From: Corynebacterium gallinarum
GTDB taxonomy: Bacteria > Actinomycetota > Actinomycetes > Mycobacteriales > Mycobacteriaceae
DNA: 64,000 nucleotides
Reading direction: 5' to 3'
Assembly: GCF_014837045.1 (NCBI RefSeq)
Contig: NZ_JACSPR010000003.1
Span: 248,001-312,000, forward strand
The notes under the pieces were generated by a model. The model had not been told where the DNA came from, ran no database searches, and worked only from the letters and a program-made list of their open reading frames with translations. A program made the position numbers and the translations under genes. Every line of letters begins with the position of its first letter. The stretch's first letter is position 1. Below are positions 18,200-27,065 of the stretch, one piece after another.

Positions 18200-18440
18200 T
18201 GTAACGAGTTGATAACATTTGTTGCGGGGGGTTTCATCCTAGCGATAGAGCTGCAAACATAACCCGTATCACCCCGCATCGATGTGGGAATCGGTTCCGG
18301 GGGTGAAGAAATTCTCTGATCGGTGTCGTAATCTTGCTAGCGGATCGATGTTCATCGAGGGCCCATTATCCGGAGCCCCCGGCCAGAGAAATCTTCCGCG
18401 GTGGATCCCCATAGGGCATCCACCGCGGAAGTTTTTTGTG
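18200..18440 (+). ncRNA. Candidate structured non-coding RNA ending in an intrinsic terminator
   Basis: A 480-bp gap with no credible gene contains a strong plus-strand terminator (18393-18437) 270 bp after the last stop codon, so it likely ends a separate transcript. Upstream there are nested pairings: CCGGGGG (18297-18303) with CCCCCGG (18376-18382); TTCTCTG (18312-18318) with CAGAGAA (18384-18390), which crosses the first pair and would make a pseudoknot or an alternative fold; and a TCGAT/ATCGA hairpin with GTTC loop (18345-18358). A CCC..CATCGATG..GGG hairpin precedes them. TTGTTG near 18220 may be a -35. Conservation was not testable here. It resembles no RNA family I recognise. Confidence 0.4.
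18393..18437 (+). terminator. Strong intrinsic terminator
   Basis: Perfect 14-bp arms (CTTCCGCGGTGGAT at 18393-18406 and its complement at 18418-18431) around an 11-nt loop are followed directly by TTTTTT on the plus strand. It lies 165 bp upstream of the next start codon, so it could end an sRNA or act as an attenuator for the gene downstream. Confidence 0.85.
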
Positions 18441-18601
18441 TGACCAGCTGGTTTTCGGGGTTAGCATGGTCTGATGTGGGGGAGGAATGACCTCCCCACC
18501 TGCAGACATGAAGCATAGGTCTGACTTACACTCAGGGGAATTATGTGAGACGCTTGAAAAATCATATAAGTGGTAAATGACGGTACAGGGAAGGGGTGCT
18601 C

Positions 18602-19504
18602 ATGACTGGTGTGGTGGTGGCGTGCGGCGTCCTCGGGCTCTTCCTGTTCCTCCTGCTCTGGATGGTTCCTGTACGGCGGAAGGTGATGAGACGGTTCCGT
18701 TCCAGCACACCACTCCTGTGGTGGATGCAGGGGTTATCCCTCCTGGTTGCGGTGTTCGCGCTGGTGACCGTCATCTGGTTCCCCGGTGATTCGCTTATGG
18801 AAGCAGTGGCAGTCGGGATGGCGGTGTTGTTCCTGGCCGTTGGTCTGGGCGCACTCGACCGGTTGCGGTTGCTCACGCAGACAGCCGTCAACCGGCGCGT
18901 CTACATGATGGTTGCGGCGCACCCGGGTGACCTGGTCTATGGAGCCGGTGGCACCATCGCCTCGTTGTGGGACTGTGGTCATAATATTCATGGTCTCACT
19001 GTCACCAATGGGCGCAGCGGGGAGGATGTGGATCTGCTTCCGCAACGCACCCGTGACTGGGCGCGCTTCCTGGGTTGTAATTCGATGACCTTGGGTAACA
19101 TCCCGGTGGAGCAGGCGGAGCAGGATTATGACACGATCCTGGAGCTCATCGGGGATCAGATCCGGCGGCATCAACCCGATGTCATCATCACGCATTCCCC
19201 GCATGATTCCGATCCGGTGCGGCAGGCGGTGTCCCAGGCGGTGATGCGGATGTCCAACCCGCGTCAGGCCGTGCTCGGTTTGCGATCAGAATCCGGCACC
19301 GCCGACTTCCGACCGGCCCAGACCTATGACATCGTCGACTATCTGGACATGAAAAACATCATCGTGGCCCAGTACCACCAGGAATGGGACCGCACGGATG
19401 TTCAGGAGACCTATGAGGTTCTCCGGCAGGGGAGCGGGGTTCCCCTCCCGGGCTGTCCGGTGGATGAAACCACCACCTGTGGCGCGACTGACCAGCCGGG
19501 GTGA
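18602..19504 (+). CDS. Membrane-anchored PIG-L/LmbE-like protein with degenerate active site
   Basis: A 300-residue protein with three N-terminal membrane segments (about 3-24, 42-60, 66-84) followed by a PIG-L/LmbE-like deacetylase domain. The usual zinc/base motif AHPDDE reads AAHPGDL here (His107, Gly109, Asp110): the ligand positions His and Asp remain but the catalytic-base Asp is Gly. The second ligand site, normally HPDH, reads HDSDPVR around residues 201-207 and lacks the His. The family hydrolyses N-acetyl groups on sugars (MshB, Mca, PIG-L); this member looks catalytically altered. GAAGGGG lies 5 nt before the ATG. Convergent and abutting with the SixA-like gene. Confidence 0.75.
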   Translation: MTGVVVACGVLGLFLFLLLWMVPVRRKVMRRFRSSTPLLWWMQGLSLLVAVFALVTVIWFPGDSLMEAVAVGMAVLFLAVGLGALDRLRLLTQTAVNRRVYMMVAAHPGDLVYGAGGTIASLWDCGHNIHGLTVTNGRSGEDVDLLPQRTRDWARFLGCNSMTLGNIPVEQAEQDYDTILELIGDQIRRHQPDVIITHSPHDSDPVRQAVSQAVMRMSNPRQAVLGLRSESGTADFRPAQTYDIVDYLDMKNIIVAQYHQEWDRTDVQETYEVLRQGSGVPLPGCPVDETTTCGATDQPG

Positions 19505-20011
19505 CTAACCCCGGGGAATGACAAAGTCCGTGAGCTGAGCCAGGTCATCAGCCAGGGTCTTCCACGGTGTGTCGAACTCCAGGACGGCGATGGCGCTGGT
19601 GGGGAATTTCTTGTCCATCTGCGCCCACCCGGGATGTTCATCCTCGGCACCGAGGTGGTGCGCGAGTTCCACCACGCCGGGCCAGTGCCCCACAAACAGT
19701 GCGGTACCCACCGATTCCGGTAGTCGCAGGATCAGGTGCTCGAAGTAGGAGACCTCGGTTTCGTAGATCTCGTCGTGGTAGTGCACATCCTTCGCCACGG
19801 CCCCGCCGGCCTGGGCGCGTTCCCAGGTCAGGCGGGTACGCGTGGCTGTGGAACACAGCACGTGGTCAACCGGGCCGATGTTCTCGGCCAGCCACTGGCC
19901 GGCGGCCTTGCCGTCGCGGTGTCCACGCTTGTTCAGCGGGCGCGCATGATCCGGCTCCGGTTCGGCCCAGGAGGATTTGGAATGGCGCAGAATAACCAGG
20001 CGATGAGACAT
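19505..20011 (-). CDS. SixA-like histidine phosphatase
   Basis: A 168-residue member of the histidine-phosphatase superfamily. The N-terminal phosphate pocket reads LVILRHSKSSW, the SixA-type RHxxS variant of RHG; the second His is in LFVGHWPGV and conserved Arg in CSTATRTRLTWE. SixA removes phosphate from phospho-His of signalling or PTS proteins; the partner here is unknown. The ATG at 20011 starts just before the catalytic strand as in relatives, with GAGG immediately upstream; an ATG three codons earlier is possible. It is convergent with the PIG-L-like gene with no gap. Confidence 0.82.
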   Translation of the reverse strand: MSHRLVILRHSKSSWAEPEPDHARPLNKRGHRDGKAAGQWLAENIGPVDHVLCSTATRTRLTWERAQAGGAVAKDVHYHDEIYETEVSYFEHLILRLPESVGTALFVGHWPGVVELAHHLGAEDEHPGWAQMDKKFPTSAIAVLEFDTPWKTLADDLAQLTDFVIPRG

Positions 20012-20107
20012 GGGCCTCATGATAGCCCGGAAAACCTCACCCCACCTGGCAACCAGTCCAGCTCCATAGAGGGCAGCGCACGACCGCCGCCCCACGACGG
20101 TTCACCC

Positions 20108-20147
20108 GCTTGACGACGACCCCCTCAGGGCTTTTCGTCGACAAGCG
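20108..20147 (+). terminator. Terminator-like hairpin with CGTCGACAAGC as one arm
   Basis: CGCTTGACGACGA (20108-20120) pairs with TCGTCGACAAGCG (20135-20147) at 12 of 13 positions around a 14-nt loop, followed on the plus strand by TGTTTTTAG. It lies between mtlD's stop and the SixA-like gene, both on the minus strand, so the T-tract would stop antisense transcription; on the minus strand no T-run follows. It is a second case where the dispersed word forms a hairpin arm. Confidence 0.4.
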
Positions 20148-20152
20148 TGTTT

Positions 20153-21676
20153 TTAGACGGTGACCTTTGCAAGAAGCATGTCCAGGGTGGCCTCGGCGCC
20201 GTGTTCATGTAATGAGGTGAGTGCCTCGGTGTAAGCGGCGGTGAAGTCGGGTGAATCGATGAGATCCCCGAACAGGCCACGGTCACGAAGGAAGGCGAGC
20301 ACATCCTCGTGATTGCGGGAGGCGTTCTCCCTCACACGATCCACGAGTCGGTCCACCACAGTGATCGGCTGGCCGTCCTCGTCGATACCCTCCGCATAGC
20401 GGGCCCAGGAGGCGATGATCGCGGCGGACAGTCTGATTTCACCCCCATTGGCTAGATTCTCTTGAATCACGGGCAGCAGCCACTTGGGGATGCGGTCGGA
20501 GGATTCGGCGCACAGACGTGCCACTGTGTCCTTAACTGAGGCATTGCCGAACCTGGCAATGAGCTGGTGACGGTAGGAATCCAGGTCCACGTCAGGCAAC
20601 GCCTGCAGGGTCGGGGTGGCCTCGCGTTCCATATAGGCGAGCAGGAACTCACGGAAACGTCGGTCTGACATGACCTCGTCCACCATCCGGTGGCCAGCGA
20701 GGTAGCCAAAATAGCACAGGCCCTGGTGGGAGGCGTTGAGGAGACGAAGCTTCAGCAGCTCATAGGGTTCGACATCAGCGACCACCTGGACACCGGCCTG
20801 CTCGAAGGCGGGACGGCCGATGGTGCCATCGGGATCGGCTGTGAAAGTGTTTTCCAGTACCCATTGCGTGAAGTCCTCCGCGACCACGGGCCAGGCATCT
20901 TCATAACCGGTGGCCAGCACATCGGCACGATCCGCATCGGTGGTCTCCGGGGTGATGCGGTCCACCATGGAATTGGGGAACCGGACATTATCCGCTACCC
21001 AGGCGCCTAGCTGGGGGGAGACAGAGTCAGCGAAAGCCATGAAGAACGTGGCCGCCAACTCACCGTTACCCTGGATATTATCGCAGCTCATGATGGTGAA
21101 AGGTGCAGTATCAGCAGCGCGTCGGGTGATCAATGCTGCAGTGATGAGTCCGAAGAAGGTCTGCAGTCCCGAATAATCACCGGCGCGGATCATGTCCCGG
21201 TCCTGCGTGATGCGGGGATTGGAATGGTCGAAGTTGCCTGTGGCGGGATCAATGTTATATCCACCCTCGGTGACGGTGAGGGAGACAATGCGGATTCGCG
21301 GATCGGCGAGGGTTTCTACGGCGGCAGTTGGATCGTCCGGTGCAAACACATAGTCAACAATGGAGCCGATGATGCGCTGTTTCCTGGAGTTATCCGGGGC
21401 TTTGGTGGTCAGCGTGTACAGGTGATCCTGTTTTTCTAGTGCATCGCGCATCCGGGCATCCGATGGCATGACACCCATGCCGATGATGCCCCAGTCCAGT
21501 GCTGTGCCCTCATTCATCAGGGAATCCAGATACATGGCCTGGTGTGCGCGGTGGAAACCGCCGACGCCGAAGTGGACGATGCCCGGTGTGACCTGGGTGC
21601 GGTCATAGGTTGGAATGGCCACACCGGTGGCGGCTGTGATGGCGGGAAGATGAGCGGTAGTGAGCTGCAGGGGCAT
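20153..21676 (-). CDS. mtlD: Mannitol 2-dehydrogenase (polyol long-chain dehydrogenase family)
   Basis: A 507-residue polyol dehydrogenase interconverting mannitol and fructose with NAD+, and in this genus also arabitol and xylulose. The nucleotide-binding turn is IVHFGVGGFHRAHQAMYLD (about 33-51). The catalytic Lys lies in the family block LKLRLLNASHQGLCYFGYLAGH (about 310), and the conserved IMSCDNIQGNG also matches the family. AAGGAG precedes the ATG. It follows the rbtT-like transporter by 45 bp on the same strand, so the transporter and dehydrogenase form one operon divergent from the regulator. Xylulose formed from arabitol would go to XylB. Confidence 0.92.
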   Translation of the reverse strand: MPLQLTTAHLPAITAATGVAIPTYDRTQVTPGIVHFGVGGFHRAHQAMYLDSLMNEGTALDWGIIGMGVMPSDARMRDALEKQDHLYTLTTKAPDNSRKQRIIGSIVDYVFAPDDPTAAVETLADPRIRIVSLTVTEGGYNIDPATGNFDHSNPRITQDRDMIRAGDYSGLQTFFGLITAALITRRAADTAPFTIMSCDNIQGNGELAATFFMAFADSVSPQLGAWVADNVRFPNSMVDRITPETTDADRADVLATGYEDAWPVVAEDFTQWVLENTFTADPDGTIGRPAFEQAGVQVVADVEPYELLKLRLLNASHQGLCYFGYLAGHRMVDEVMSDRRFREFLLAYMEREATPTLQALPDVDLDSYRHQLIARFGNASVKDTVARLCAESSDRIPKWLLPVIQENLANGGEIRLSAAIIASWARYAEGIDEDGQPITVVDRLVDRVRENASRNHEDVLAFLRDRGLFGDLIDSPDFTAAYTEALTSLHEHGAEATLDMLLAKVTV

Positions 21677-21721
21677 GGGTTTCTCCTTGAAGTACCGAAG
21701 GTGTGCGGCTGATGGGTGTGT

Positions 21722-23122
21722 TTAGGGTGCGATGTTGCTGGTGGTGATGTGCTTATCCACGGTTGCTGTTTCCTCCGTGGGGTTGTTTCTGGCGAGGTCA
21801 GTGATCTCTGCGCCTTCCTCCAGAGCTGGGACACCGTCGAAACCTGGCTGGGTGCCACGCAGCTGAAGTGTCATCCAACCGGAGATCAGGTAGAGGCCGA
21901 TCATGATGAAAATGAGACCGGTGGCGCCGATGAGCGGGTGGAAGACCGCCACCAGGAGCGGACCGACAGCCACTGCTCCACCCACTCCCAGGTTGTAGGT
22001 GGCCATGGCAGCACCGGGGTGTTTCGGATCAAGGGATACCGCGATGGCTGACAGGGGAACGAAGCCTGCCAGTGAGATGCCGAAAAGAGCACCCGCCACG
22101 ATGGTGATACCGAAGACCAGGCCATCGCTCAGGCCTGCCCGGACACCGATGAGCGGAGTGAAGTACACCAACGCCAGGGTGGCTGCGCCGCCTATGGAAC
22201 CAGCCCAGAAGACCGTGCGGGCCCACCCATAGCGGTCGCCGAAGTTGCCGAAGAAGGGATTAAACGGCAGGTTCACGGCATAGATGACGGTGGTGAGGAT
22301 GAGGAACCACCCCAGCTGCCACCGGAGATCTTCGGTAAAGAAGGAGGGGAAGAACACTGCCATGGCATAGGTGGGGATGGAGTTGATGGTGCGGATGCAA
22401 GTGACAAAACGGGCCCGGCGATCATGGCGCAGCAGCGTGAAACCCTGTCCGAGAGTCTGGGTGACATCCTCAGGGTTTGATACCAGTGGATGGCGGCCAC
22501 GGCGTTCCTTCACGCCCAGCAGGGCAATGAGGGAACCGATGACCACCAGTACCAGCGAGACCCACAGGGTTTGATAGAAACTGAGGTCTACCCACTGCAT
22601 GGAGATGGTGGCTACCAGTGCGCCCAGTGTGGGCAGGCCTGCCGAAAAGGCCACATAGAACCAGCCCACGCTGGTTCCCAGCTGTTTCGGGGATGCGGTG
22701 GCGGTGATCCAGACCAGGAATCCGTAGGCAAAGAAGGGGTATCCGAAACCACGGAGCCCGTAGGTGAGGAAGATGAGCCAGGTCTGGTCAGTGGTTAGTG
22801 CCACTGCGAGGAAGGCGAGCTCGAAGATGATCCAGATTGCAGCACCGAGGATCATTACTTTCCGTGGCCCCCATAGATCAGAGAGCGCTGCTGCGAAGAA
22901 AGCTGCAATAGCAACGGCCACACCGTAAACGGTGATCAGGCTGCCGGCCAGCGAGACACTGAAGCCATGTTCGGAGCTGAGGAAGGGTTCGAGGATGTTG
23001 GTCTCTACGCCGTCGCCGATCATGAAGATCGTGAGGCCGATGAAGCCGAAGATCAGTGCCCGGGGGACGCCGAGACGATCCAGAATGCCCGGTTGTGTCG
23101 CCGGTACCTGTGGAGTGGACAT
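21722..23122 (-). CDS. rbtT: MFS polyol/sugar transporter (RbtT type)
   Basis: A 466-residue MFS carrier with about 12 membrane segments. Signature blocks include ALSDLWGPRKVMILG after segment 2 and FGNFGDRYGWARTVFW in the second half, the position of the repeated MFS loop motif. The large central loop carries an ERRGRHPLVSNPEDVT-type stretch. Members next to mtlD import arabitol, ribitol or mannitol. I chose the ATG at 23122 because AAAGGTGAC lies just upstream and the first membrane segment follows about 25 residues later; the upstream open frame is AT-rich promoter sequence. First gene of the rbtT-mtlD operon. Confidence 0.85.
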   Translation of the reverse strand: MSTPQVPATQPGILDRLGVPRALIFGFIGLTIFMIGDGVETNILEPFLSSEHGFSVSLAGSLITVYGVAVAIAAFFAAALSDLWGPRKVMILGAAIWIIFELAFLAVALTTDQTWLIFLTYGLRGFGYPFFAYGFLVWITATASPKQLGTSVGWFYVAFSAGLPTLGALVATISMQWVDLSFYQTLWVSLVLVVIGSLIALLGVKERRGRHPLVSNPEDVTQTLGQGFTLLRHDRRARFVTCIRTINSIPTYAMAVFFPSFFTEDLRWQLGWFLILTTVIYAVNLPFNPFFGNFGDRYGWARTVFWAGSIGGAATLALVYFTPLIGVRAGLSDGLVFGITIVAGALFGISLAGFVPLSAIAVSLDPKHPGAAMATYNLGVGGAVAVGPLLVAVFHPLIGATGLIFIMIGLYLISGWMTLQLRGTQPGFDGVPALEEGAEITDLARNNPTEETATVDKHITTSNIAP

Positions 23123-23316
23123 GTTGTCACCTTTGTTAGGTTTGTTAGATGCGGTGGGGAAAAACTGTGCCGAGTAGAGATTATTCACATTTTGGTGGTG
23201 CAGATCACGTGAATCTATCACTAATCTAACGTCATTATGTTGGCTAAAAGCAATACCCAACACAAAAATGTTAAAAACTGCTGGTTCTAACAACATGAGC
23301 GTGGTAGCTTTTTCAC
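23123..23316. promoter_or_regulatory. Divergent rbtT-mtlD / DeoR-xylB control region
   Basis: This 194-bp AT-rich region separates two divergent operons. It holds TGTTGG (23238-23243) and its inverse CCAACA (23257-23262), a direct duplication of TTTGTTAG near 23130-23148, and scattered CTAA/TTAG and GTTAGAT elements, including CTAATCTAAC near 23221. These are plausible binding sites for the adjacent DeoR-family regulator, which in relatives represses both operons. A TAC-type -10 could not be chosen with confidence for either direction. Confidence 0.5.
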
Positions 23317-24159
23317 ATGGCCCACATAACCCCCGCCACCGCCCAGGAGCGGCGTCGAGAGCGCATCATCTCCTACATCACGCGACATGGATCCGCGCGC
23401 GTGGAACAGCTGGCAGAGCATTTTGATGTCAGCGCGATGACCATCCATCGTGATCTGGAGGCACTGGCTGCGGATAATCTCCTCGAACGCATCCGGGGTG
23501 GCGCGCGCTCGGTGTCGCCGTCCATGAGTGAGCTGGCAGTGGGGCAGCGCAGACACCTGCACCGGACCACCAAGGAGGCGCTCTGTGCCGCTGCCGCGCG
23601 TCTCATTCCCGAAGGGGCGGTAGTGGCGATTGATGATTCCACTACCCTCGAAGCCCTAGTGGAACAGCTTCCTGAACGGGCGCCGTCGGCATTGATCACC
23701 CATTCCCTCAAGGCAATGAGCGATCACCGCCGGCGCGCAGGGATGATTGATATCCGCCTCATCGCCTGTGGCGGACTTTATTTTGCGGAAACGGATTCCT
23801 TCCTCGGCACCGCCACCACCGCGCAGCTCAATCAGTTATCTGCAGATATTTCCTTCGTGTCCACCACCGCCCTGCGCGAGACTGGTGATTCTGCTGCATT
23901 ATTTCACCCGGATATGGAGGCCGCGGACACCAAACGTGCGGTGATCGGTATCGGTGCCATCAAAGTGTTGGTGCTGGATTCGAGTAAATTTGGCTCACCC
24001 GGTGTCTTTCGTGTGGCCCCGATCGATCATTTCGATCACATCATCATTGACCAGAAATGTAGCCGTGATCAGCGTGAACTTCTTTCGCTCTGCCGCGCCC
24101 AGATTCATGTCGTCGATGTGGATGGGAATGAGACCACTCTCCAGGAAGGGAAAAACTGA
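23317..24159 (+). CDS. atlR: DeoR-family regulator of the polyol locus (AtlR/SucR-like)
   Basis: A 280-residue DeoR/GlpR-type repressor. The N-terminal winged helix (about 8-63) includes RRERIISYITRHGSARVEQLAEHF and the recognition segment SAMTIHRDLEAL. The C-terminal DeoR sensor domain contains IDDSTTLEALVEQL, the phosphosugar-binding part of the fold, and DISFVSTTALRE. It is divergent from rbtT-mtlD and overlaps xylB by one base (TGATG), so it is co-transcribed with xylB and positioned to control both directions. The inducer is probably a polyol or its phosphorylated product. The symbol is given by analogy with the C. glutamicum locus. Confidence 0.85.
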   Translation: MAHITPATAQERRRERIISYITRHGSARVEQLAEHFDVSAMTIHRDLEALAADNLLERIRGGARSVSPSMSELAVGQRRHLHRTTKEALCAAAARLIPEGAVVAIDDSTTLEALVEQLPERAPSALITHSLKAMSDHRRRAGMIDIRLIACGGLYFAETDSFLGTATTAQLNQLSADISFVSTTALRETGDSAALFHPDMEAADTKRAVIGIGAIKVLVLDSSKFGSPGVFRVAPIDHFDHIIIDQKCSRDQRELLSLCRAQIHVVDVDGNETTLQEGKN

Positions 24160-25547
24160 TGGCACTGGTGCTGGGTATCGATAGTTCCACCCAATCGTGC
24201 AAGGCGGTGCTTGTCGACGCCGCCACCGGCCACGTGGTCGATGAAGGCCGTGCGAGTCACCCTTCCGGCACGGAGGTGGACCCCGCCGCCTGGATCGAGG
24301 CTCTTGACATTGCCACCGAGGGGCTCCTGGGGCGTGCCGATGCTGTGTCCATCGCTGGCCAACAGCACGGAATGGTGGCCCTGGATGCCCATGGTGACCT
24401 GGTGAGGCCTGCCCTCCTGTGGAACGACACCCGTTCTGCGCAGGCGGCGCGTGATCTCAATGAGGAGATCGGTGGTGCTGATGTTGCTGTGGATGCCACC
24501 GGCAGTGTGTATCTGGCTTCCATCACGGCCACCAAGTTACGGTGGATGAGGGACCATGAACCCGATAATGCGCGTCGTACCGCTGCGGTGCTGCTCCCGC
24601 ATGATTATCTCACCTGGCATCTGCTGGGCAGAAAGCGCATGGTCACTGATCACGGTGATGCCTCCGGCACCGGTTATTACAGCACTCGCGACCGTGCCTG
24701 GAGACATGACCTCGTGGAACTCGCATTCGGGCACGGGGTGACCCTGCCGGACCTTTTGGGTCCGAATGAGGTGGCAGGGCGCACCAGCAGTGGTGCGCTG
24801 GTTGCCCCGGGGACTGGTGATAATGCGGCTGCAGCCTTGGGATTGAGCCTGAAACCAGGGGATGTCAGTGTCTCCATAGGTACGTCCGGGGTGGCTTCGG
24901 CCACGGTGGATAACAGCGTCCACGATCCATCCGGACTGGTCACCGGGTTTGCCGATGCCACCGGTGCCTATCTACCGCTGTCCTGCACCCTCAATGGTGC
25001 CCGTGTCCTGGAACTCGGTCGCCGTATCCTGGGGGTCGAGTGGGAGGAATTTGATAAACTGGCGCTCGCCTCCGACCCGGGCTCCGCGGGGTTGGTGCTC
25101 CAGCCTTACCTCGATGGTGAACGCACCCCGAACCGGCCTGGGGCAACCGGGGTGCTGGCGGGACTCACCAGTGCCACCACACGGGAAGACTTCGCACGTG
25201 CCACCGTGGAAGGCCTGCTTAGTTCCATGGATGATGCCGTCACCGCATTGGTTGATGCTACTGGTGTCCCTGCGAAGCGCATTCTGCTCATCGGTGGCGG
25301 TGCCCGTTCGGAGGCGGTGCGCCAGATCGCCCCGGAGGTATTCGGTACGGATGTAGTGATCCCTGAACCTGCAGAATACGTCGCACTCGGTGCCGCACGG
25401 CAGGCTGCATGGGTGCTGTCAGGTTCGGATAAGCCACCAACGTGGGATATCGCCGGGTCTACAACCATATCCAGACAGAGAAATGATGATATTGCCGTGC
25501 GCTACGCCCGCCTCCGGGAAGCGACGCGGGACTGGTGTAACCCCTGA
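24159..25547 (+). CDS. xylB: Xylulokinase
   Basis: A 462-residue FGGY-family kinase phosphorylating D-xylulose to xylulose 5-phosphate for the pentose phosphate pathway. The N-terminal ATPase fold starts VLGIDSSTQSCKAVLVD; the substrate region shows SIAGQQHGMVAL with WNDTRS; the second domain carries GTGDNAAAALGL, SIGTSGVAS and the adenosine site LIGGGARSEAVRQ. Its start overlaps the regulator's stop. Arabitol oxidised by MtlD would give xylulose, so this kinase completes the route. A GTCGAC-containing word (24209-24218) falls in the phosphate-1 region. Its stop lies 2 bp from a convergent gene. Confidence 0.93.
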   Translation: MALVLGIDSSTQSCKAVLVDAATGHVVDEGRASHPSGTEVDPAAWIEALDIATEGLLGRADAVSIAGQQHGMVALDAHGDLVRPALLWNDTRSAQAARDLNEEIGGADVAVDATGSVYLASITATKLRWMRDHEPDNARRTAAVLLPHDYLTWHLLGRKRMVTDHGDASGTGYYSTRDRAWRHDLVELAFGHGVTLPDLLGPNEVAGRTSSGALVAPGTGDNAAAALGLSLKPGDVSVSIGTSGVASATVDNSVHDPSGLVTGFADATGAYLPLSCTLNGARVLELGRRILGVEWEEFDKLALASDPGSAGLVLQPYLDGERTPNRPGATGVLAGLTSATTREDFARATVEGLLSSMDDAVTALVDATGVPAKRILLIGGGARSEAVRQIAPEVFGTDVVIPEPAEYVALGAARQAAWVLSGSDKPPTWDIAGSTTISRQRNDDIAVRYARLREATRDWCNP

Positions 25548-25549
25548 CG

Positions 25550-26176
25550 CTACCGGAAGTTCCGCCTAGCCTCATTGGCGGCTTCGGCGCCTATGATCCA
25601 ATCATCAATCTGGGTGGCCACCCGTTTGGCTGCCGCGAGGTTTCCGGAGTGCAAGGCGAACTGGGCATCGCTGACCAGTAAGTGCCATTTGGCCGCTGGA
25701 ATGGGGTACCCGGATTGATGGGTGTAATCGTGAAAGGCGCATAACTGGTGGAGAAGTGCCAGCTCAGATGGGTCACGGGTGTCAGTGATCAACACCGGTA
25801 GGTTCAGGTCGACGTCCCTACCCTCCCGCTCCTTCCGCGCCAGGTACCAGATGCGTCCCAGTGCGAGCGGGGTTCCCACCACAACCAGAAGCATCAAAAT
25901 CCCGGCCAGGATGAGAAGAGCGGTGGAGTCAATCGCAGCGCTTGTTAATGCCAGGACCGGGATGAGTAGACCCGCACCCATCAATCCAGCACGCGAGCGT
26001 TTCGCACTCTGAACTGCCCTGGTGGGTTGATCACTGGGAAGGTGCGCCCTCAACGCGGCCCTGTCCGGTACGACGATCGCCCGTGACCCGCTGCTCAGAT
26101 CCTCATTGGTGACCCGGGCCAGCTGGGTGAAATCGCGGTGGCCGAGGATCTCCGGGAGCAGGGGATGAAGTGACAT
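25550..26176 (-). CDS. Hypothetical protein with two membrane segments
   Basis: A 208-residue protein I do not recognise. A soluble N-terminus of about 65 residues (LPEILGHRDFTQLARVTNEDL and an arginine/serine-rich stretch) leads to a hairpin of two hydrophobic segments (about 68-86 and 88-108). A basic RIWYLARKEREGRD turn follows, then a soluble C-terminus of about 95 residues rich in Trp, His and Ala. Both termini probably face the cytoplasm. A TAGCCT hexamer about 10 nt before the ATG without a ribosome site suggests leaderless translation. It lies upstream of nothing on its strand in an obvious operon; panBC is transcribed towards it. Confidence 0.65.
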   Translation of the reverse strand: MSLHPLLPEILGHRDFTQLARVTNEDLSSGSRAIVVPDRAALRAHLPSDQPTRAVQSAKRSRAGLMGAGLLIPVLALTSAAIDSTALLILAGILMLLVVVGTPLALGRIWYLARKEREGRDVDLNLPVLITDTRDPSELALLHQLCAFHDYTHQSGYPIPAAKWHLLVSDAQFALHSGNLAAAKRVATQIDDWIIGAEAANEARRNFR

Positions 26177-26200
26177 GGTGGTTCTCAGGCTAGCGCACTC

Positions 26201-27064
26201 TCACCGCGGGAGGAGTTCAATGTTGTCGATCAACCGGACCTGGCCGACGTGGATCGCGGCGACGACCAGCGCGGGGCGGTCGAGGGCCCCGGTGACGGTG
26301 AGGGGTTCGAGGGTGGCGGCGTCGACAAGCTCGAGATGGTCCAGACGCACCCCCTCGGCCGAACGCAGCTGCGCCCACGCGCCCTCAATGTCGAGTGGCT
26401 GGCCGGTGGAGGCGCGTTCCTCCAGGTCGAAGAGCACGCGCGACAACACGAGCGCGGCGTCGCGGTCGGCGTCGGAAAGCCGCTGGTTGCGGCTGGATTC
26501 CGCCAGGCCGTCGGCGGCACGGATGATCGGCACGGCGCAGATCTCCAGCGGAAAATCCAGGTCCCCGACCAGACGTCGGATCACGGCGACCTGCTGGGCG
26601 TCCTTCTGCCCGAAGTAGGCGCGGTCGGGGCGCACCAGGTTGAAGAGCTTTGCGACGACCGTTGCCACCCCGTCGAAATGCCCCGGCCTGCTGGCGCCCT
26701 CGAGCCGCTCGCCCATCTCACCGGTGCGCACCCACAGCATCGGCAGGCCGGTGGGGCCGTACATCTCCTCGACATCGGGGGCGAAGACGACATCCACGCC
26801 CTCCGCCTCAAGGAGTGCCACATCGGCGTCGAGCTGGCGGGGATAGTTGCGGTAGTCATCGCAGTCACCCAGCGCCTCGAACTGGAGGGGATTAACAAAG
26901 ATGCTGGTCACCACCACCTCATTCTCCTCCCGGGCCTTCGCCACCAGCGAGGCGTGACCGGAGTGGAGGGCTCCCATGGTGGGCACCAGGCCTATGGAAC
27001 GGCCCTGGGTGCGAAGGGGTGTCAGGGCGTCGAGAAGCTCTTTCTTCGTGCGTGCAACCAGCAT
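26201..27064 (-). CDS. panC: Pantothenate synthetase
   Basis: A 287-residue enzyme joining pantoate and beta-alanine with ATP to give pantothenate. The nucleotidyl-transferase signature is clear: [15 protein letters not shown] (about 27-41, the HIGH-like element), [28 protein letters not shown] and SSRNQRLS, which serves as the KMSKS-like loop. The ATG at 27064 is only 1 bp after panB's stop, so panB and panC are translationally coupled. The upstream in-frame extension lies inside panB and is not used. beta-Alanine comes from PanD, encoded 22 kb away. Confidence 0.96.
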   Translation of the reverse strand: MLVARTKKELLDALTPLRTQGRSIGLVPTMGALHSGHASLVAKAREENEVVVTSIFVNPLQFEALGDCDDYRNYPRQLDADVALLEAEGVDVVFAPDVEEMYGPTGLPMLWVRTGEMGERLEGASRPGHFDGVATVVAKLFNLVRPDRAYFGQKDAQQVAVIRRLVGDLDFPLEICAVPIIRAADGLAESSRNQRLSDADRDAALVLSRVLFDLEERASTGQPLDIEGAWAQLRSAEGVRLDHLELVDAATLEPLTVTGALDRPALVVAAIHVGQVRLIDNIELLPR

Positions 27065-27065
27065 G

